Positions 16,344 through 29,388 of a stretch of 64,000 bases of DNA are shown in pieces (the first letter of the stretch is position 1; every line of letters begins with the position of its first letter). The position numbers and the translations under genes are program-made. Origin of the DNA: JAAYTY01 sp964569245 (GTDB taxonomy: Bacteria > Fermentibacterota > Fermentibacteria > Fermentibacterales > Fermentibacteraceae); assembly GCA_964569245.1 (NCBI GenBank), contig CAZMTK010000002.1:62001-126000 (forward strand). The letters are read 5' to 3'. The notes under the pieces are model-generated. The model did not search any database. It saw only the letters and a list, made by a program, of their open reading frames with translations, and was not told the origin of the DNA.

Positions 16344-16817
16344 CTACCAGCGGTAGTGCGCGAAGGCCTTGTTGGCCTCGGCCATCTTGTGCGTCTCTTC
16401 TCGCTTCTTGACGCTGCCCGCGCCCTCGCCCCTTGCGGCGTCCATCAGCTCAGCAGCGAGCCTGTCGGCGAGGGACCTGCCCTTGCGCTGACGGGAGTAC
16501 TGGATTATCCAGCGGATAGCCAGGGCGTCGCGCTCGGACTGTCTGACCTCCATGGGAACCTGGTAGGTCGAGCCTCCAACCCTGCGCGACTTGACCTTGA
16601 GAACCGGCCTGACGTTGTTCATGGCCCTGTTGAATACGCTGAGGCCGTCCTGCCCGGTCTTCTCCTCGATTATGTCCATCGCGCCGTAGAAGATCCTCTC
16701 GGCGACGGGCTTCTTCCCTCGCTCCATTATGCTGTTGATGAACCTCGTGATGAGCGTGTTCCCGTATCTCCTGTCGGGGGGCAGCTCGCGCTTCCGTGGT
16801 GTTGCTCGTCTCGGCAT
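16344..16817 (-). CDS. rpsG: 30S ribosomal protein S7
   Basis: 157 residues; head-assembly initiator contacting E-site tRNA and, in E. coli, the str operon autoregulator. It starts MPRRATPRKRELPPDRRYGN. Conserved blocks are VARINSIMERGKK-like (RFINSIMERGKKPVAERIFY), VGGSTYQVPMEV and the terminal HKMAEANKAFAHYRW. Confidence 0.97.
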   Translation of the reverse strand: MPRRATPRKRELPPDRRYGNTLITRFINSIMERGKKPVAERIFYGAMDIIEEKTGQDGLSVFNRAMNNVRPVLKVKSRRVGGSTYQVPMEVRQSERDALAIRWIIQYSRQRKGRSLADRLAAELMDAARGEGAGSVKKREETHKMAEANKAFAHYRW

Positions 16818-16852
16818 CCCTCTTCGGCTTCCTCTCTGCCGTTATCCTCGTG

Positions 16853-17224
16853 CTACGAGGGCTTCTTGGCCCCGTACTTGGACCTGCTCTGGCGCCTTCC
16901 CTCGACGCCCGAGGCGTCCTCCACACCTCTGATGATATGGTACCTCACACCCGGGAGGTCCTTGACCCTGCCGCCCCTGACTAGGACCACCGAGTGCTCG
17001 TTGAGATTGTGACCCTCGCCCGGGATGTAGCAGGTGACCTCGTAGCCGTTCCGCAGCCTGACCCTGGCCACCTTCCGGAGCGCCGAGTTAGGCTTCTTGG
17101 GCGTCGAGGTATATACGCGGGTGCAGATGCCCTTCTTCTGGGGACACCCCGTCAGCGCCGGGGCTTTCGTCTTCGTCGACTTCTGGCTGCGTCCGTGACG
17201 CACCAGCTGGTTTATGGTCGGCAA
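16853..17224 (-). CDS. rpsL: 30S ribosomal protein S12
   Basis: 123 residues; decoding-centre protein. It begins MPTINQLVRHGR. The loops TPKKPNSALRKVARVRL and RVKDLPGVRYHIIRG keep the lysines that are replaced in streptomycin-resistant mutants, so the wild-type sensitive form is expected. The C-terminus is RSKYGAKKPS. Confidence 0.97.
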   Translation of the reverse strand: MPTINQLVRHGRSQKSTKTKAPALTGCPQKKGICTRVYTSTPKKPNSALRKVARVRLRNGYEVTCYIPGEGHNLNEHSVVLVRGGRVKDLPGVRYHIIRGVEDASGVEGRRQSRSKYGAKKPS

Positions 17225-17241
17225 CTCAGCTCCTTTCTGCG

Positions 17242-17266
17242 CCTGCGGATCCTACGGCGCCGCAGG
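17242..17266 (-). other. hairpin in the rpoC-rpsL gap
   Basis: A 7-bp perfect stem, CCTGCGG with CCGCAGG and an 11-base loop, sits in the 56-base gap between rpoC and rpsL. No U-run follows; AAAGGAG, the rpsL ribosome site, comes next. It may cause partial attenuation or processing between the polymerase and str genes. Confidence 0.35.
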
Positions 17267-17280
17267 TGAAGCCTTTCATC

Positions 17281-22119
<4,839 letters not shown>

Positions 22120-22120
22120 C

Positions 22121-25100
22121 CTACTTCTCCTCCTCGGTGACGAGCTCGACGTCAAGTGCCAGGGCCCTCATCTCGTTGAGGAGCACGTGGAACGATTCCG
22201 GAACGCCAGGTTCCGGAATGACGTCGTTGTTCACTATCGCGCTGTAGGCCCTGGACCTGCCCTCCGCGTCGTCCGACTTGATGGTCAGCATCTCCCTGAG
22301 GGTATAGGCGGCGCCGTATGCTTCGAGCGCCCATACCTCCATTTCCCCGAGTCTCTGGCCGCCCTTCTGGGCCTTGCCTCCGAGCGGCTGCTGGGTGACC
22401 ATTGCATACGGGCCTGTTGACCTGGCGTGCATCTTGTCCTCGACCTGGTGGGCGAGCTTCATCATGTACATGACACCCACGGTGACCTTCTGGTCCATGG
22501 GCTCGCCGGTGCGTCCGTCGCAGAGCAGTACCTTGCCGTCCTGCGGCAGCTTCGCCTCCTTCTGGCCCTTTCGGATTATCTCGTTGGTGGCGGAGTCGAA
22601 CACCGGGGTTATCGCAGTGAAGCCCAGCTTCTGCGCGACCCAGCCGAGGTTCGTCTCCATGATCTGCCCGACGTTCATCCTGGAGGGGACTCCCAGCGGG
22701 TTGAGACAGATGTCCACAGGCGTGCCGTCGGGCAGGTAGGGCATGTCCTCCTCCGGGACGATGATGCTCACGACGCCCTTGTTTCCGTGGCGTCCGGCCA
22801 TCTTGTCCCCGACCTGGAGCTTGCGCCTGCTGGCGATGTACACCTTCACCAGCTTCAGAGTGCCGGGCTGCAGCTCGTCACCCTTGTTGATCTTGTCCAC
22901 CTCTATCTCGTACTCGCGCTCCATGCGCTCTATCTGGGCGTTGGATCTCCGCAGCACCTGGCGAACCTTGTCATCGACCTTGAGATCGTCCACGAGCTGG
23001 GTCCCGGTGTCGAGGTCGGCGAAGCTGATCCTGGACAGCGCGGTGGCGCTCAGCTTCCTCCCCGGCGCGACGACCATCTCGCCAGTCAGGACGTCGACCA
23101 TGTTGACCGCCTTCTGGTCCCGCAGGAGTTCCTTCAGTATCACGTCGCGCTCGGCGGCCAGGGTCTTCTTCCGGGTCTCGAGCTCCTCCGAGAGGCGGCG
23201 AACCTTCTCGTCGATCTCGCGCCGCGCCCTCTCGGACCTGTCCCTGCGGGTATAGACCTTGACGTCTATCACAACGCCGTCCATCCCCGCAGGAGCCTTC
23301 AGCGACACGTCCTTCACGTCGCCGGCCTTCTGGCCGAAGATCGCCCTGATGAGCCTCTCTTCCGGAGACTGGTCCTGCTCGCCCTTCGGGGTGACCTTGC
23401 CGACCAGATAGTCGTCGGCCTTGACCCTCGAGCCGACCCTGATGATGCCGTCGGCGTCCAGGTTCCTCTTCGCCTCCTCGCCCACGTTGGGGATCTCCCG
23501 CGTGAGCTCCTCGGGGCCGAGCTTCGTCTCCCGGAACTGGGTCTCGAGCTCGAAGACGTGGACCGACGTGAATGCATCGTTCTTGATCAGCCGTTCGCTG
23601 ACCACGATCGCGTCCTCGAAGTTGTATCCGTTCCACGGGCAGAAGGCCACTAGTGCGTTGACGCCGAGCGCCAGCACTCCGTCCTTGGTGGCCATTCCGT
23701 CCGCCAGGGGCTGCCCCTGCTCGACGTGGTCGCCCTCGCGCACGATCGGCTTCTGGTTGATGGCGGTGTCCTGGTTGGTCCTCACGAACTTCTTCAGGTG
23801 GTAGACGTCGAACCTGTTGAAGTCCAGCGGATCGGTATCTGCTCGAACGACGATCATCGAGGCGTCGGAGTGCGTCACTCTTCCGCTCCGGCGAGCTACC
23901 ACGAGAGCACCCGAGTCGCGGGCGGCCCTGCCCTCGAGGCCGGTGCCGACGATGGGGGCCTCGGTGTAGAGAAGGGGAACGGCCTGTCGCTGCATGTTCG
24001 AGCCCATGAGGGCCCTGTTGGCGTCGTCGTGCTCCAGGAACGGAATGAGCGCGGCAGACACGCCCACGAGCTGCTGCGGGCTGACGTCAATGTACTCTAC
24101 CTCGGAGGGAGGCACCATCGGGAAGCTTCCGGCACGCCTCGCCCTGACCAGGGGGCCCTTCAGGAACCCCCTGCCGTCGATCTCCGTGTTCGCCTCTGCG
24201 ATGGTTGTCCTGTCCTCCCTGTCGGCCGACAGATAGACAACCTCGTTCGTGACCCTGCCCTTGATGACCCTCCTGTAGGGGGCCTCGAGGAACCCGAACC
24301 TGTTTATGGAGGCATAGACCGATAGAGTCGTGATAAGCCCGATGTTGGGGCCCTCAGGGGTCTCCACCGGGCAGACGCGGCCGTAGTGAGTGTGGTGGAC
24401 GTCCCTCACGTCGAAACCCGCGCGCTCCCTGGTGAGGCCGCCCTCGCCGAGGGCGCTCGTGCGCCTCTTGTGGGTGAGCTCTGCGAGAGGGTTCGTCTGC
24501 TCCATGAACTGGGAGAGCTGGCTCGAGCCGAAGAAGGTGTTGATGACGCTCGACAGGGTTCTCGAGTTGACGAGCTCTGTCGGCGTCAGCTTCTCGCGGT
24601 CCTGGTGGCCCATCCTGTCGCGTATGGTGCGGGCCATGCGGCTCAGCCCCTTCGAGAACTCCTGCCCCAGCAGCTCGCCGACGGTCTTGACCCTGCGGTT
24701 GCCGAGGTGATCGATGTCGTCGGCGGCGATCTTCCCTTCGCGCAGCCGTATGAGGTTCTCCACGATTGCGACAAGGTCATCGACCGTGAGGGTGAGCCGG
24801 TCCATGGGTGTCTCGATGTTGAGGCGCTCGTTGAGCTTGTAGCGTCCCACCTCGCTGAGGCTGTATCTCTTCGAGTCGAAGAACATCGAGCGCAGATAGC
24901 TCCTGGCGTGATCGAGCGACGGGGCCTCGGTGCCCCTCAGGGCCTCGTATATCCAGAGTGTGGCGTTGTCGTCGTTCTTCTCCACGCCGGACCCCAGGCT
25001 GGACTCCTCCTTGGCGAGGGTCTTCCTTATGCCGTCGAAGTCGGTCTTGTCGCTGCGGACGTCCAGGAAGGCGGCGCGCCTGATGCCCCTGGCGACAAGG

Positions 25101-25924
25101 GCCTCGAGCTTTTCGATGTTCTCCACGGGCTCGTCGCACCTGGCCAGAAGCTCGCCTGTCTTCGGGTCCACTATGTCTTCGGCGAACGATTTCAGTGTGA
25201 GCTCGACGGACTTCGTCTTGCTCTTGAGCGCCGTGTCGAGGGCGTGCTCGACCCTGGGATAGAACCGGGACAGGATCTCAGCGTCCGTCGAGAGACCCAG
25301 CGACCTCAGGAGCATCGTTATGGGGATGCGCTTGGGCCTCTTGTCGATGTTTGCGAAGATGACGTCGTTGGTGTCCAGCATCAGGTCGAGCCAGGACCCC
25401 CTCTGCGGAATGACGCGCGCGCTGCAGACCCTTCTGCCCCTGGGCATCGCCTTTTCCTCGAAGAAGACCCCGGGGCTCCTGTGGAGCTGGCTCACGATGA
25501 CCCTCTCGGCCCCGTTGATGATGAACGAGCCCGTGTCCGTCATGAGCGGGAGTTCGCCGAGGAAGACCGACTGCTCGACTATCCTCGAGACCTTCTTCTC
25601 GTCGGGCGTTCCTCTGAAGACCAGTCTCAGCTTGGCGTTGAGCGGGGCTGCGTAGGTCAGGTGCTTCGCCAGGGCTTCGTCGATCCCGTATCTGGGGGTT
25701 CCGACCTCGTATCGGACGTACTCCAGAGAGAACTCCCTGTTCGCGCTCTCGATCGGGAAGGTGTCCAGGAATATCTTGTGGAGTCCCTGGGGGAGGCGCT
25801 CGTCCGGGGGCACCTCGGCCTGGAGAAACATCTCGAAGGACTTCTTCTGTATGTCCAGAAGATCAGGCACCTCGATCGCGGGAGTGATCCGCGAATAGTT
25901 CCTGACAGGTCTCTTATCCTTCAC
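22121..25924 (-). CDS. rpoB: DNA-directed RNA polymerase subunit beta
   Basis: Beta subunit, 1267 residues. The rifampicin-pocket region (about residues 463-490) reads SQFMEQTNPLAELTHKRR then TSALGEGGL. Further conserved blocks are RVCPVETPEGPNIGLI, ALMGSNMQRQAVPL, FCPWNGYNFEDAIVVSERL and the C-terminal KAQKGGQRLGEMEVWALEAY. It lies upstream of rpoC with one base between the stop and the next ATG. The 114-base gap to rplL holds a strong hairpin. Confidence 0.97.
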   Translation of the reverse strand: MKDKRPVRNYSRITPAIEVPDLLDIQKKSFEMFLQAEVPPDERLPQGLHKIFLDTFPIESANREFSLEYVRYEVGTPRYGIDEALAKHLTYAAPLNAKLRLVFRGTPDEKKVSRIVEQSVFLGELPLMTDTGSFIINGAERVIVSQLHRSPGVFFEEKAMPRGRRVCSARVIPQRGSWLDLMLDTNDVIFANIDKRPKRIPITMLLRSLGLSTDAEILSRFYPRVEHALDTALKSKTKSVELTLKSFAEDIVDPKTGELLARCDEPVENIEKLEALVARGIRRAAFLDVRSDKTDFDGIRKTLAKEESSLGSGVEKNDDNATLWIYEALRGTEAPSLDHARSYLRSMFFDSKRYSLSEVGRYKLNERLNIETPMDRLTLTVDDLVAIVENLIRLREGKIAADDIDHLGNRRVKTVGELLGQEFSKGLSRMARTIRDRMGHQDREKLTPTELVNSRTLSSVINTFFGSSQLSQFMEQTNPLAELTHKRRTSALGEGGLTRERAGFDVRDVHHTHYGRVCPVETPEGPNIGLITTLSVYASINRFGFLEAPYRRVIKGRVTNEVVYLSADREDRTTIAEANTEIDGRGFLKGPLVRARRAGSFPMVPPSEVEYIDVSPQQLVGVSAALIPFLEHDDANRALMGSNMQRQAVPLLYTEAPIVGTGLEGRAARDSGALVVARRSGRVTHSDASMIVVRADTDPLDFNRFDVYHLKKFVRTNQDTAINQKPIVREGDHVEQGQPLADGMATKDGVLALGVNALVAFCPWNGYNFEDAIVVSERLIKNDAFTSVHVFELETQFRETKLGPEELTREIPNVGEEAKRNLDADGIIRVGSRVKADDYLVGKVTPKGEQDQSPEERLIRAIFGQKAGDVKDVSLKAPAGMDGVVIDVKVYTRRDRSERARREIDEKVRRLSEELETRKKTLAAERDVILKELLRDQKAVNMVDVLTGEMVVAPGRKLSATALSRISFADLDTGTQLVDDLKVDDKVRQVLRRSNAQIERMEREYEIEVDKINKGDELQPGTLKLVKVYIASRRKLQVGDKMAGRHGNKGVVSIIVPEEDMPYLPDGTPVDICLNPLGVPSRMNVGQIMETNLGWVAQKLGFTAITPVFDSATNEIIRKGQKEAKLPQDGKVLLCDGRTGEPMDQKVTVGVMYMMKLAHQVEDKMHARSTGPYAMVTQQPLGGKAQKGGQRLGEMEVWALEAYGAAYTLREMLTIKSDDAEGRSRAYSAIVNNDVIPEPGVPESFHVLLNEMRALALDVELVTEEEK

Positions 25925-25987
25925 CTGGTCACTCCTAACGGCTGGCTCGCACCAGTGGACTGGAAACCCGGTCGGGGAAAACAGCGA

Positions 25988-26011
25988 GAGAAGGCCGTCT
26001 GCGGCCCTCTC
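25988..26011 (-). promoter_or_regulatory. candidate attenuator hairpin between rplL and rpoB
   Basis: On the transcribed strand GAGAGGGCCG pairs with CGGCCTTCTC (10 bp including one G-U) around a 4-base loop. A short TTTT lies about 7 bases downstream. In E. coli the rplL-rpoB gap holds a partial terminator and an RNase III site that set the ratio of ribosomal protein to polymerase; the position here is the same, the function is inferred. Confidence 0.5.
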
Positions 26012-26038
26012 CCGCCGGTGTAGCTCACGAGCACGCCA

Positions 26039-26422
26039 CTACTGCAGCTTGACGGTTGCTCCGGCCTCCTCGAGCTGCTTCTTCATGTTCTCGGCCTCGG
26101 CCTTTTCGATGCCCTCCTTGATCTTGGAGGGAACGCCGTCGACCAGGTCCTTGGCCTCCTTGAGGCCCAGGCCCGTGACCTCGCGGAGGACCTTGATGAC
26201 CTGGATCTTCTTGTCGCCGAAACTCTCGAGGATCACGTCGAACTCGGTCTTCTCCTCCGCGGGGGCGGCGGCCGCCGCACCGCCGGTGCCGGGAGCGGCT
26301 ACGGCCACCGGAGCGGCTGCCGAGACTCCGAACTTCGCCTCCATCTCCTTGACGAGTTCCGCGAGCTCGAGGACGGTCATTCCGGATATGGTCTCGATTA
26401 CGAGAGCCTTCTTGTCGCTCAT
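26039..26422 (-). CDS. rplL: 50S ribosomal protein L7/L12
   Basis: 127-residue stalk protein that recruits and activates translational GTPases. The N-terminal dimerisation helices hold MTVLELAELVKEMEAKFGV. A hinge rich in Ala, Gly and Pro is at about residues 38-58. The C-terminal domain has KTEFDVILESFGDKKIQVIK and TGLGLKEAKDLVDGVPSKIK, the GTPase-contact helix. Confidence 0.97.
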   Translation of the reverse strand: MSDKKALVIETISGMTVLELAELVKEMEAKFGVSAAAPVAVAAPGTGGAAAAAPAEEKTEFDVILESFGDKKIQVIKVLREVTGLGLKEAKDLVDGVPSKIKEGIEKAEAENMKKQLEEAGATVKLQ

Positions 26423-26476
26423 CTCGTTCTCCTCCGTCGCTCCGGGCGCATCGCGCGACCACGGAGCACCTGTGTT

Positions 26477-27016
26477 TCAGCCCTGCTGCTCCCGCTTCTC
26501 CCTCAGGCCGTTCACGGCATTGAGGAAACCGCGGAGAACAGCCCCGGTCACATTCACGAAACCCTGCAGGGGCGCGTTCATCGACCCCATGATCTTGGCA
26601 ACCAGCTCATCTCGTCCGGGCATGTCGGCCAGGCTGGTCATCTCCGATGCCGAAAGGCTCTGGCCCGAGACATAGCCGCCCTTTATGCCGGGGCGGCCGT
26701 CGTTCGTGCTGGCGAACCTCTTCAGCGCCCTCACCGGGAGGATCTCGTCCGCGGCCCAGGCCACGGCGGTAGGACCCTCTGCCAGCCCGGTCACCGCAGC
26801 ATCGCCGGGCACGTCCACATCCGCGAACACCCTCCTCAGCACGGTGTTCTTCACGACCTTGAAGCCCACTCCGGCGGACCTCATCTCCCTGCGGAGCCTG
26901 GTCATGCCCGCGACGTCAATCCCGGTAAAATCGGCGAGTACCACGCACCTGGAGTTGGCGAGCTCCTTTGCGAGGTCTGCGCGGACCTTCTCCTTGCGAG
27001 TCCTGGCGATGCTCAC
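26477..27016 (-). CDS. rplJ: 50S ribosomal protein L10
   Basis: 179 residues; base of the L7/L12 stalk. It shows SRCVVLADFTGIDVAGMTRL, then FKVVKNTVLRRVF and AVAWAADEILPVRALKRFA. Only 17 bases separate it from rplA, so the long L10 leader seen upstream of rplJ in E. coli has no room here. The gap to rplL is 54 bases. Confidence 0.95.
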   Translation of the reverse strand: MSIARTRKEKVRADLAKELANSRCVVLADFTGIDVAGMTRLRREMRSAGVGFKVVKNTVLRRVFADVDVPGDAAVTGLAEGPTAVAWAADEILPVRALKRFASTNDGRPGIKGGYVSGQSLSASEMTSLADMPGRDELVAKIMGSMNAPLQGFVNVTGAVLRGFLNAVNGLREKREQQG

Positions 27017-27033
27017 CTTACATCACCTCCGGC

Positions 27034-27738
27034 CTAGTGCAGGCGAGTTCGGACGTCGTTGACGTCCAGGTGTACGCCTGGCCCCATCGTGGAAGACACG
27101 GCGACGGTGAGCAGATACCGCCCCTTCGCTGCGCTCGGCTTGAGCTGCATCACCTTGTCCAGGAAGGCTACTGCGTTCTCCTCCAGAGCCTTCTGATCGA
27201 AGCTGGCCTTGCCTATAGGTGCGTTGATGTTGCCGGCCTTGTCGGTTCTGAAGGCGATCTTCCCACCCTTGGACTCCGCGACCGCAACGGCTACGTCGTT
27301 GGTCACCGTGCCCGTCTTCGGGTTGGGCATAAGCCCCCTCGGGCCTAGCACCCTGCCTAGCTTGCCTACGACCTTCATCATGTCCGGCGTGGCGATGACG
27401 ACGTCGAAGTCGGTCCATCCCTTGAGGATGTTCTCGGCCAGGTCGTCGTCGCCGACATGGTCGGCACCGGCCCTGCGGGCTTCCTCGGCCTTGTCTCCTC
27501 TGGCGAAGACCAGCACCCGCACTACCTTGCCTGTTCCGAAGGGCAGCACGCAGGTGCCCCTCACCGCCTGGTCGCTGAACTTGGGATCGATTCCCAGCTT
27601 CACCGCCATCTCGACGGTCTCGTCGAACTTCGCGGTGGCCAGCTTCTTCACCAGGCCGATCCCCTCCTCCAGAGTGTATTTCGTCTGTGAATCGACCTGG
27701 GCCCTGGCTGTCGCGAACCTCCTGCTGGCGTGTGGCAT
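27034..27738 (-). CDS. rplA: 50S ribosomal protein L1
   Basis: 234 residues; forms the mobile L1 stalk that releases E-site tRNA and represses its own operon in several bacteria. Seen: KFDETVEMAVKLGIDPKFSD near the N-terminus, IATPDMMKVVGKLGRVLGPR and LMPNPKTGTVTNDVAVAV in the middle, and TMGPGVHLDV near the end. It begins one base after the rplK stop. Confidence 0.97.
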   Translation of the reverse strand: MPHASRRFATARAQVDSQTKYTLEEGIGLVKKLATAKFDETVEMAVKLGIDPKFSDQAVRGTCVLPFGTGKVVRVLVFARGDKAEEARRAGADHVGDDDLAENILKGWTDFDVVIATPDMMKVVGKLGRVLGPRGLMPNPKTGTVTNDVAVAVAESKGGKIAFRTDKAGNINAPIGKASFDQKALEENAVAFLDKVMQLKPSAAKGRYLLTVAVSSTMGPGVHLDVNDVRTRLH

Positions 27739-27739
27739 G

Positions 27740-28165
27740 TCAGCCGCTCACCTCCAGCCCCATGCTGCGGGCGGTGCCCCTCACCATCCTGACGGCCGCA
27801 TCGAGGTCCGAAGCGTTCAGATCGGCCATCTTTATCCTTGCGATCTCCTGCACCTGCTGCATGGTAACTGTTCCGACCTTCTGCCTGTTCGACTGGGGCG
27901 ACCCCTTGGCCAGGCCGGCTGCTCTCTTGAGGAGCACGGCGGCCGGGGGCGACTTCAGCTCGAATGTAAACGACCGGTCGGCGTAGACGGTCACTACGGC
28001 CGGGATGACAAGGCCTTCCTGCCCCTGGGTCCGGGCATTGAAGTCCTTGCAGAAACCGGGCAGGTTGATGCCGTACTGCCCCAGGGCAGGACCGACCGGC
28101 GGCGCCGGTGTAGCCTGGCCTGCCTGGAGCTGCAGCTTCACCACGCCCAGGATCTTCTTGGCCAT
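27740..28165 (-). CDS. rplK: 50S ribosomal protein L11
   Basis: 141 residues; GTPase-centre protein needed for RelA activation in E. coli. The Pro-rich N-domain holds QAGQATPAPPVGPALGQYGI. The C-domain holds VQEIARIKMADLNASDLDAA and RGTARSMGLEV. GGGGAGGAAAGGAG precedes the ATG. The 84-base gap to nusG is where an L1-binding leader could lie, but I cannot draw one convincingly. Confidence 0.97.
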   Translation of the reverse strand: MAKKILGVVKLQLQAGQATPAPPVGPALGQYGINLPGFCKDFNARTQGQEGLVIPAVVTVYADRSFTFELKSPPAAVLLKRAAGLAKGSPQSNRQKVGTVTMQQVQEIARIKMADLNASDLDAAVRMVRGTARSMGLEVSG

Positions 28166-28249
28166 GGTACTCCTTTCCTCCCCGCACGACCTCCCCGATA
28201 GTGGTCGCCGGAGATCCCCTCTGCAGCGTTCCGGGACGGCGGCCCGGCG

Positions 28250-28840
28250 TCAGACGAGCCTGACCTGCGCGAAGTCCAGCTCGACCGGCGCCTTCCGGCC
28301 GAAGATCGTGAAGATCACCCGGACCCGTCCCCGCTCCGGGTTTATCGATTCGACCACTCCCGAGAAATTGTTGAACGGACCTTCTATCACTCGCACCGTC
28401 TGCCCGACGGAGAATGGGACCCTTACGATCCTGGGGGTCTCCTTTCCGTCGGCCTGTCCCAGAACCCTCTTGACCTCGTCGTCGGTGAGGGGCTGGGGAT
28501 AGCTTCTGTTTCCGGGAGGGAATCCGCTGATGTTCCCCATGGCGCGTATGTCCAGGACCATCTCCTCGTCGAGCTCCAGTTGAACGAAGACATAGCCCGG
28601 ATAGAGCTTCCTCTCCCTGGTGCTGCGCTTGCTGCCGCGCGCCTGGGCGACCTCCTCGACCGGGATGAGCGTCTTCCCGACTCTCCCCGGGAACTTCCTG
28701 GCGAGAGGGCCCTCGAGGAACTTCTGCACTCTCTGCTCGTAGCCCGAGAAGGCATGCACGACGTACCAGCGGAAGGCCGGGTTCTCCCCGGAGGGGGTCT
28801 CCTCCTGCACCGGCTCGGCAACCCTGTCCTGGTCCTCCAT
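28250..28840 (-). CDS. nusG: transcription termination/antitermination factor NusG
   Basis: 196 residues. The NGN domain (about residues 24-130) starts RWYVVHAFSGYEQRVQKFLE and has KLYPGYVFVQLELDEEMVLD. The C-terminal KOW domain has VGQTVRVIEGPFNNFSGVVE. The KOW domain of NusG binds S10 or Rho in E. coli. A 22-residue acidic N-terminal extension precedes the NGN domain, common outside Proteobacteria. Confidence 0.97.
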   Translation of the reverse strand: MEDQDRVAEPVQEETPSGENPAFRWYVVHAFSGYEQRVQKFLEGPLARKFPGRVGKTLIPVEEVAQARGSKRSTRERKLYPGYVFVQLELDEEMVLDIRAMGNISGFPPGNRSYPQPLTDDEVKRVLGQADGKETPRIVRVPFSVGQTVRVIEGPFNNFSGVVESINPERGRVRVIFTIFGRKAPVELDFAQVRLV

Positions 28841-28865
28841 CGACTCGCCCTTCGGGATAGGCCGG

Positions 28866-29081
28866 CTACCTGAGTATGCCGACCAGGGTCGTAATGATGG
28901 TCTGGCTGATGCTGTCGGACGCGAAGATCCAGACTGCGACGAAGAACACGCCGATGATCACGACCCAGGTGGAAGCCACTATCTCCTCGCGGGTCGGCCA
29001 TGCGACCTTGACCATCTCGGCCTTTACCTCGCCGAAGAACTCGACAGCCTTCGCGGCCGTGCGCCTGACGAACCCGATCAC
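28866..29081 (-). CDS. secE: protein translocase subunit SecE
   Basis: 71-residue single-span clamp of SecY. The cytoplasmic amphipathic helix has FFGEVKAEMVKVAWPTREE, the SecE signature, followed by one membrane segment (STWVVIIGVFFVAVWIFA). It lies 25 bases before nusG, the usual pairing. Confidence 0.95.
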   Translation of the reverse strand: MIGFVRRTAAKAVEFFGEVKAEMVKVAWPTREEIVASTWVVIIGVFFVAVWIFASDSISQTIITTLVGILR

Positions 29082-29139
29082 TCCCGGCTCCCCTTCCCTC
29101 CGTGTCCGTACATCTTCGCTCCTCGGCAGCCTGCATACC

Positions 29140-29215
29140 TGGCAGGGCCGGTAGGACTTGAACCCACAACCGCCGGATTTGGAGTCCGGTGCACTGCCAA
29201 TTGTGCTACGGCCCT
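29140..29215 (-). tRNA. trnW: tRNA-Trp (CCA anticodon)
   Basis: Cloverleaf of 76 bases including an encoded 3' CCA. The acceptor AGGGCCG pairs with CGGCCCT. The anticodon stem-loop is CCGGACTCCAAATCCGG with anticodon CCA, and the T-loop is TTCAAGT. It lies between rpmG and secE. Confidence 0.95.
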
Positions 29216-29228
29216 GCGGCAGCCTTTC

Positions 29229-29378
29229 CTACTTGGTCTCCCGGTGCATCGTGTGCTTCCTGCAGAAGCGGCAGTACTTGCTCGTCTCGAGCCTGTCGGG
29301 GTGCTTGCGCTTGTCCTTGGTCGTGTTGTAGTTGCGCTGCTTGCACTCGCCACAGGCCAGCGTGATGATGACTCTCAC
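29229..29378 (-). CDS. rpmG: 50S ribosomal protein L33, zinc-binding form
   Basis: 49 residues read from the bases: (M)RVIITLACGECKQRNYNT to KYCRFCRKHTMHRETK. Two C-x2-C pairs (CGEC, CRFC) make the zinc-binding L33. The start is the GTG at 29376-29378; no in-frame ATG fits. It lies 10 bases after tuf, a placement shared with Thermus-type tuf-rpmG-secE-nusG clusters. Confidence 0.93.
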   Translation of the reverse strand: MRVIITLACGECKQRNYNTTKDKRKHPDRLETSKYCRFCRKHTMHRETK

Positions 29379-29388
29379 CTCGTCCGTC

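Noticed and set aside
24386..26023. 545-codon plus-strand open frame opposite rpoB
   Set aside because: Shadow of rpoB and of the intergenic region; no ribosome site and no recognisable protein.
28166..28249. possible L1-binding leader upstream of rplK
   Set aside because: I could not draw a convincing rRNA-mimicking stem-loop with the internal bulge; only short GC stems are visible.
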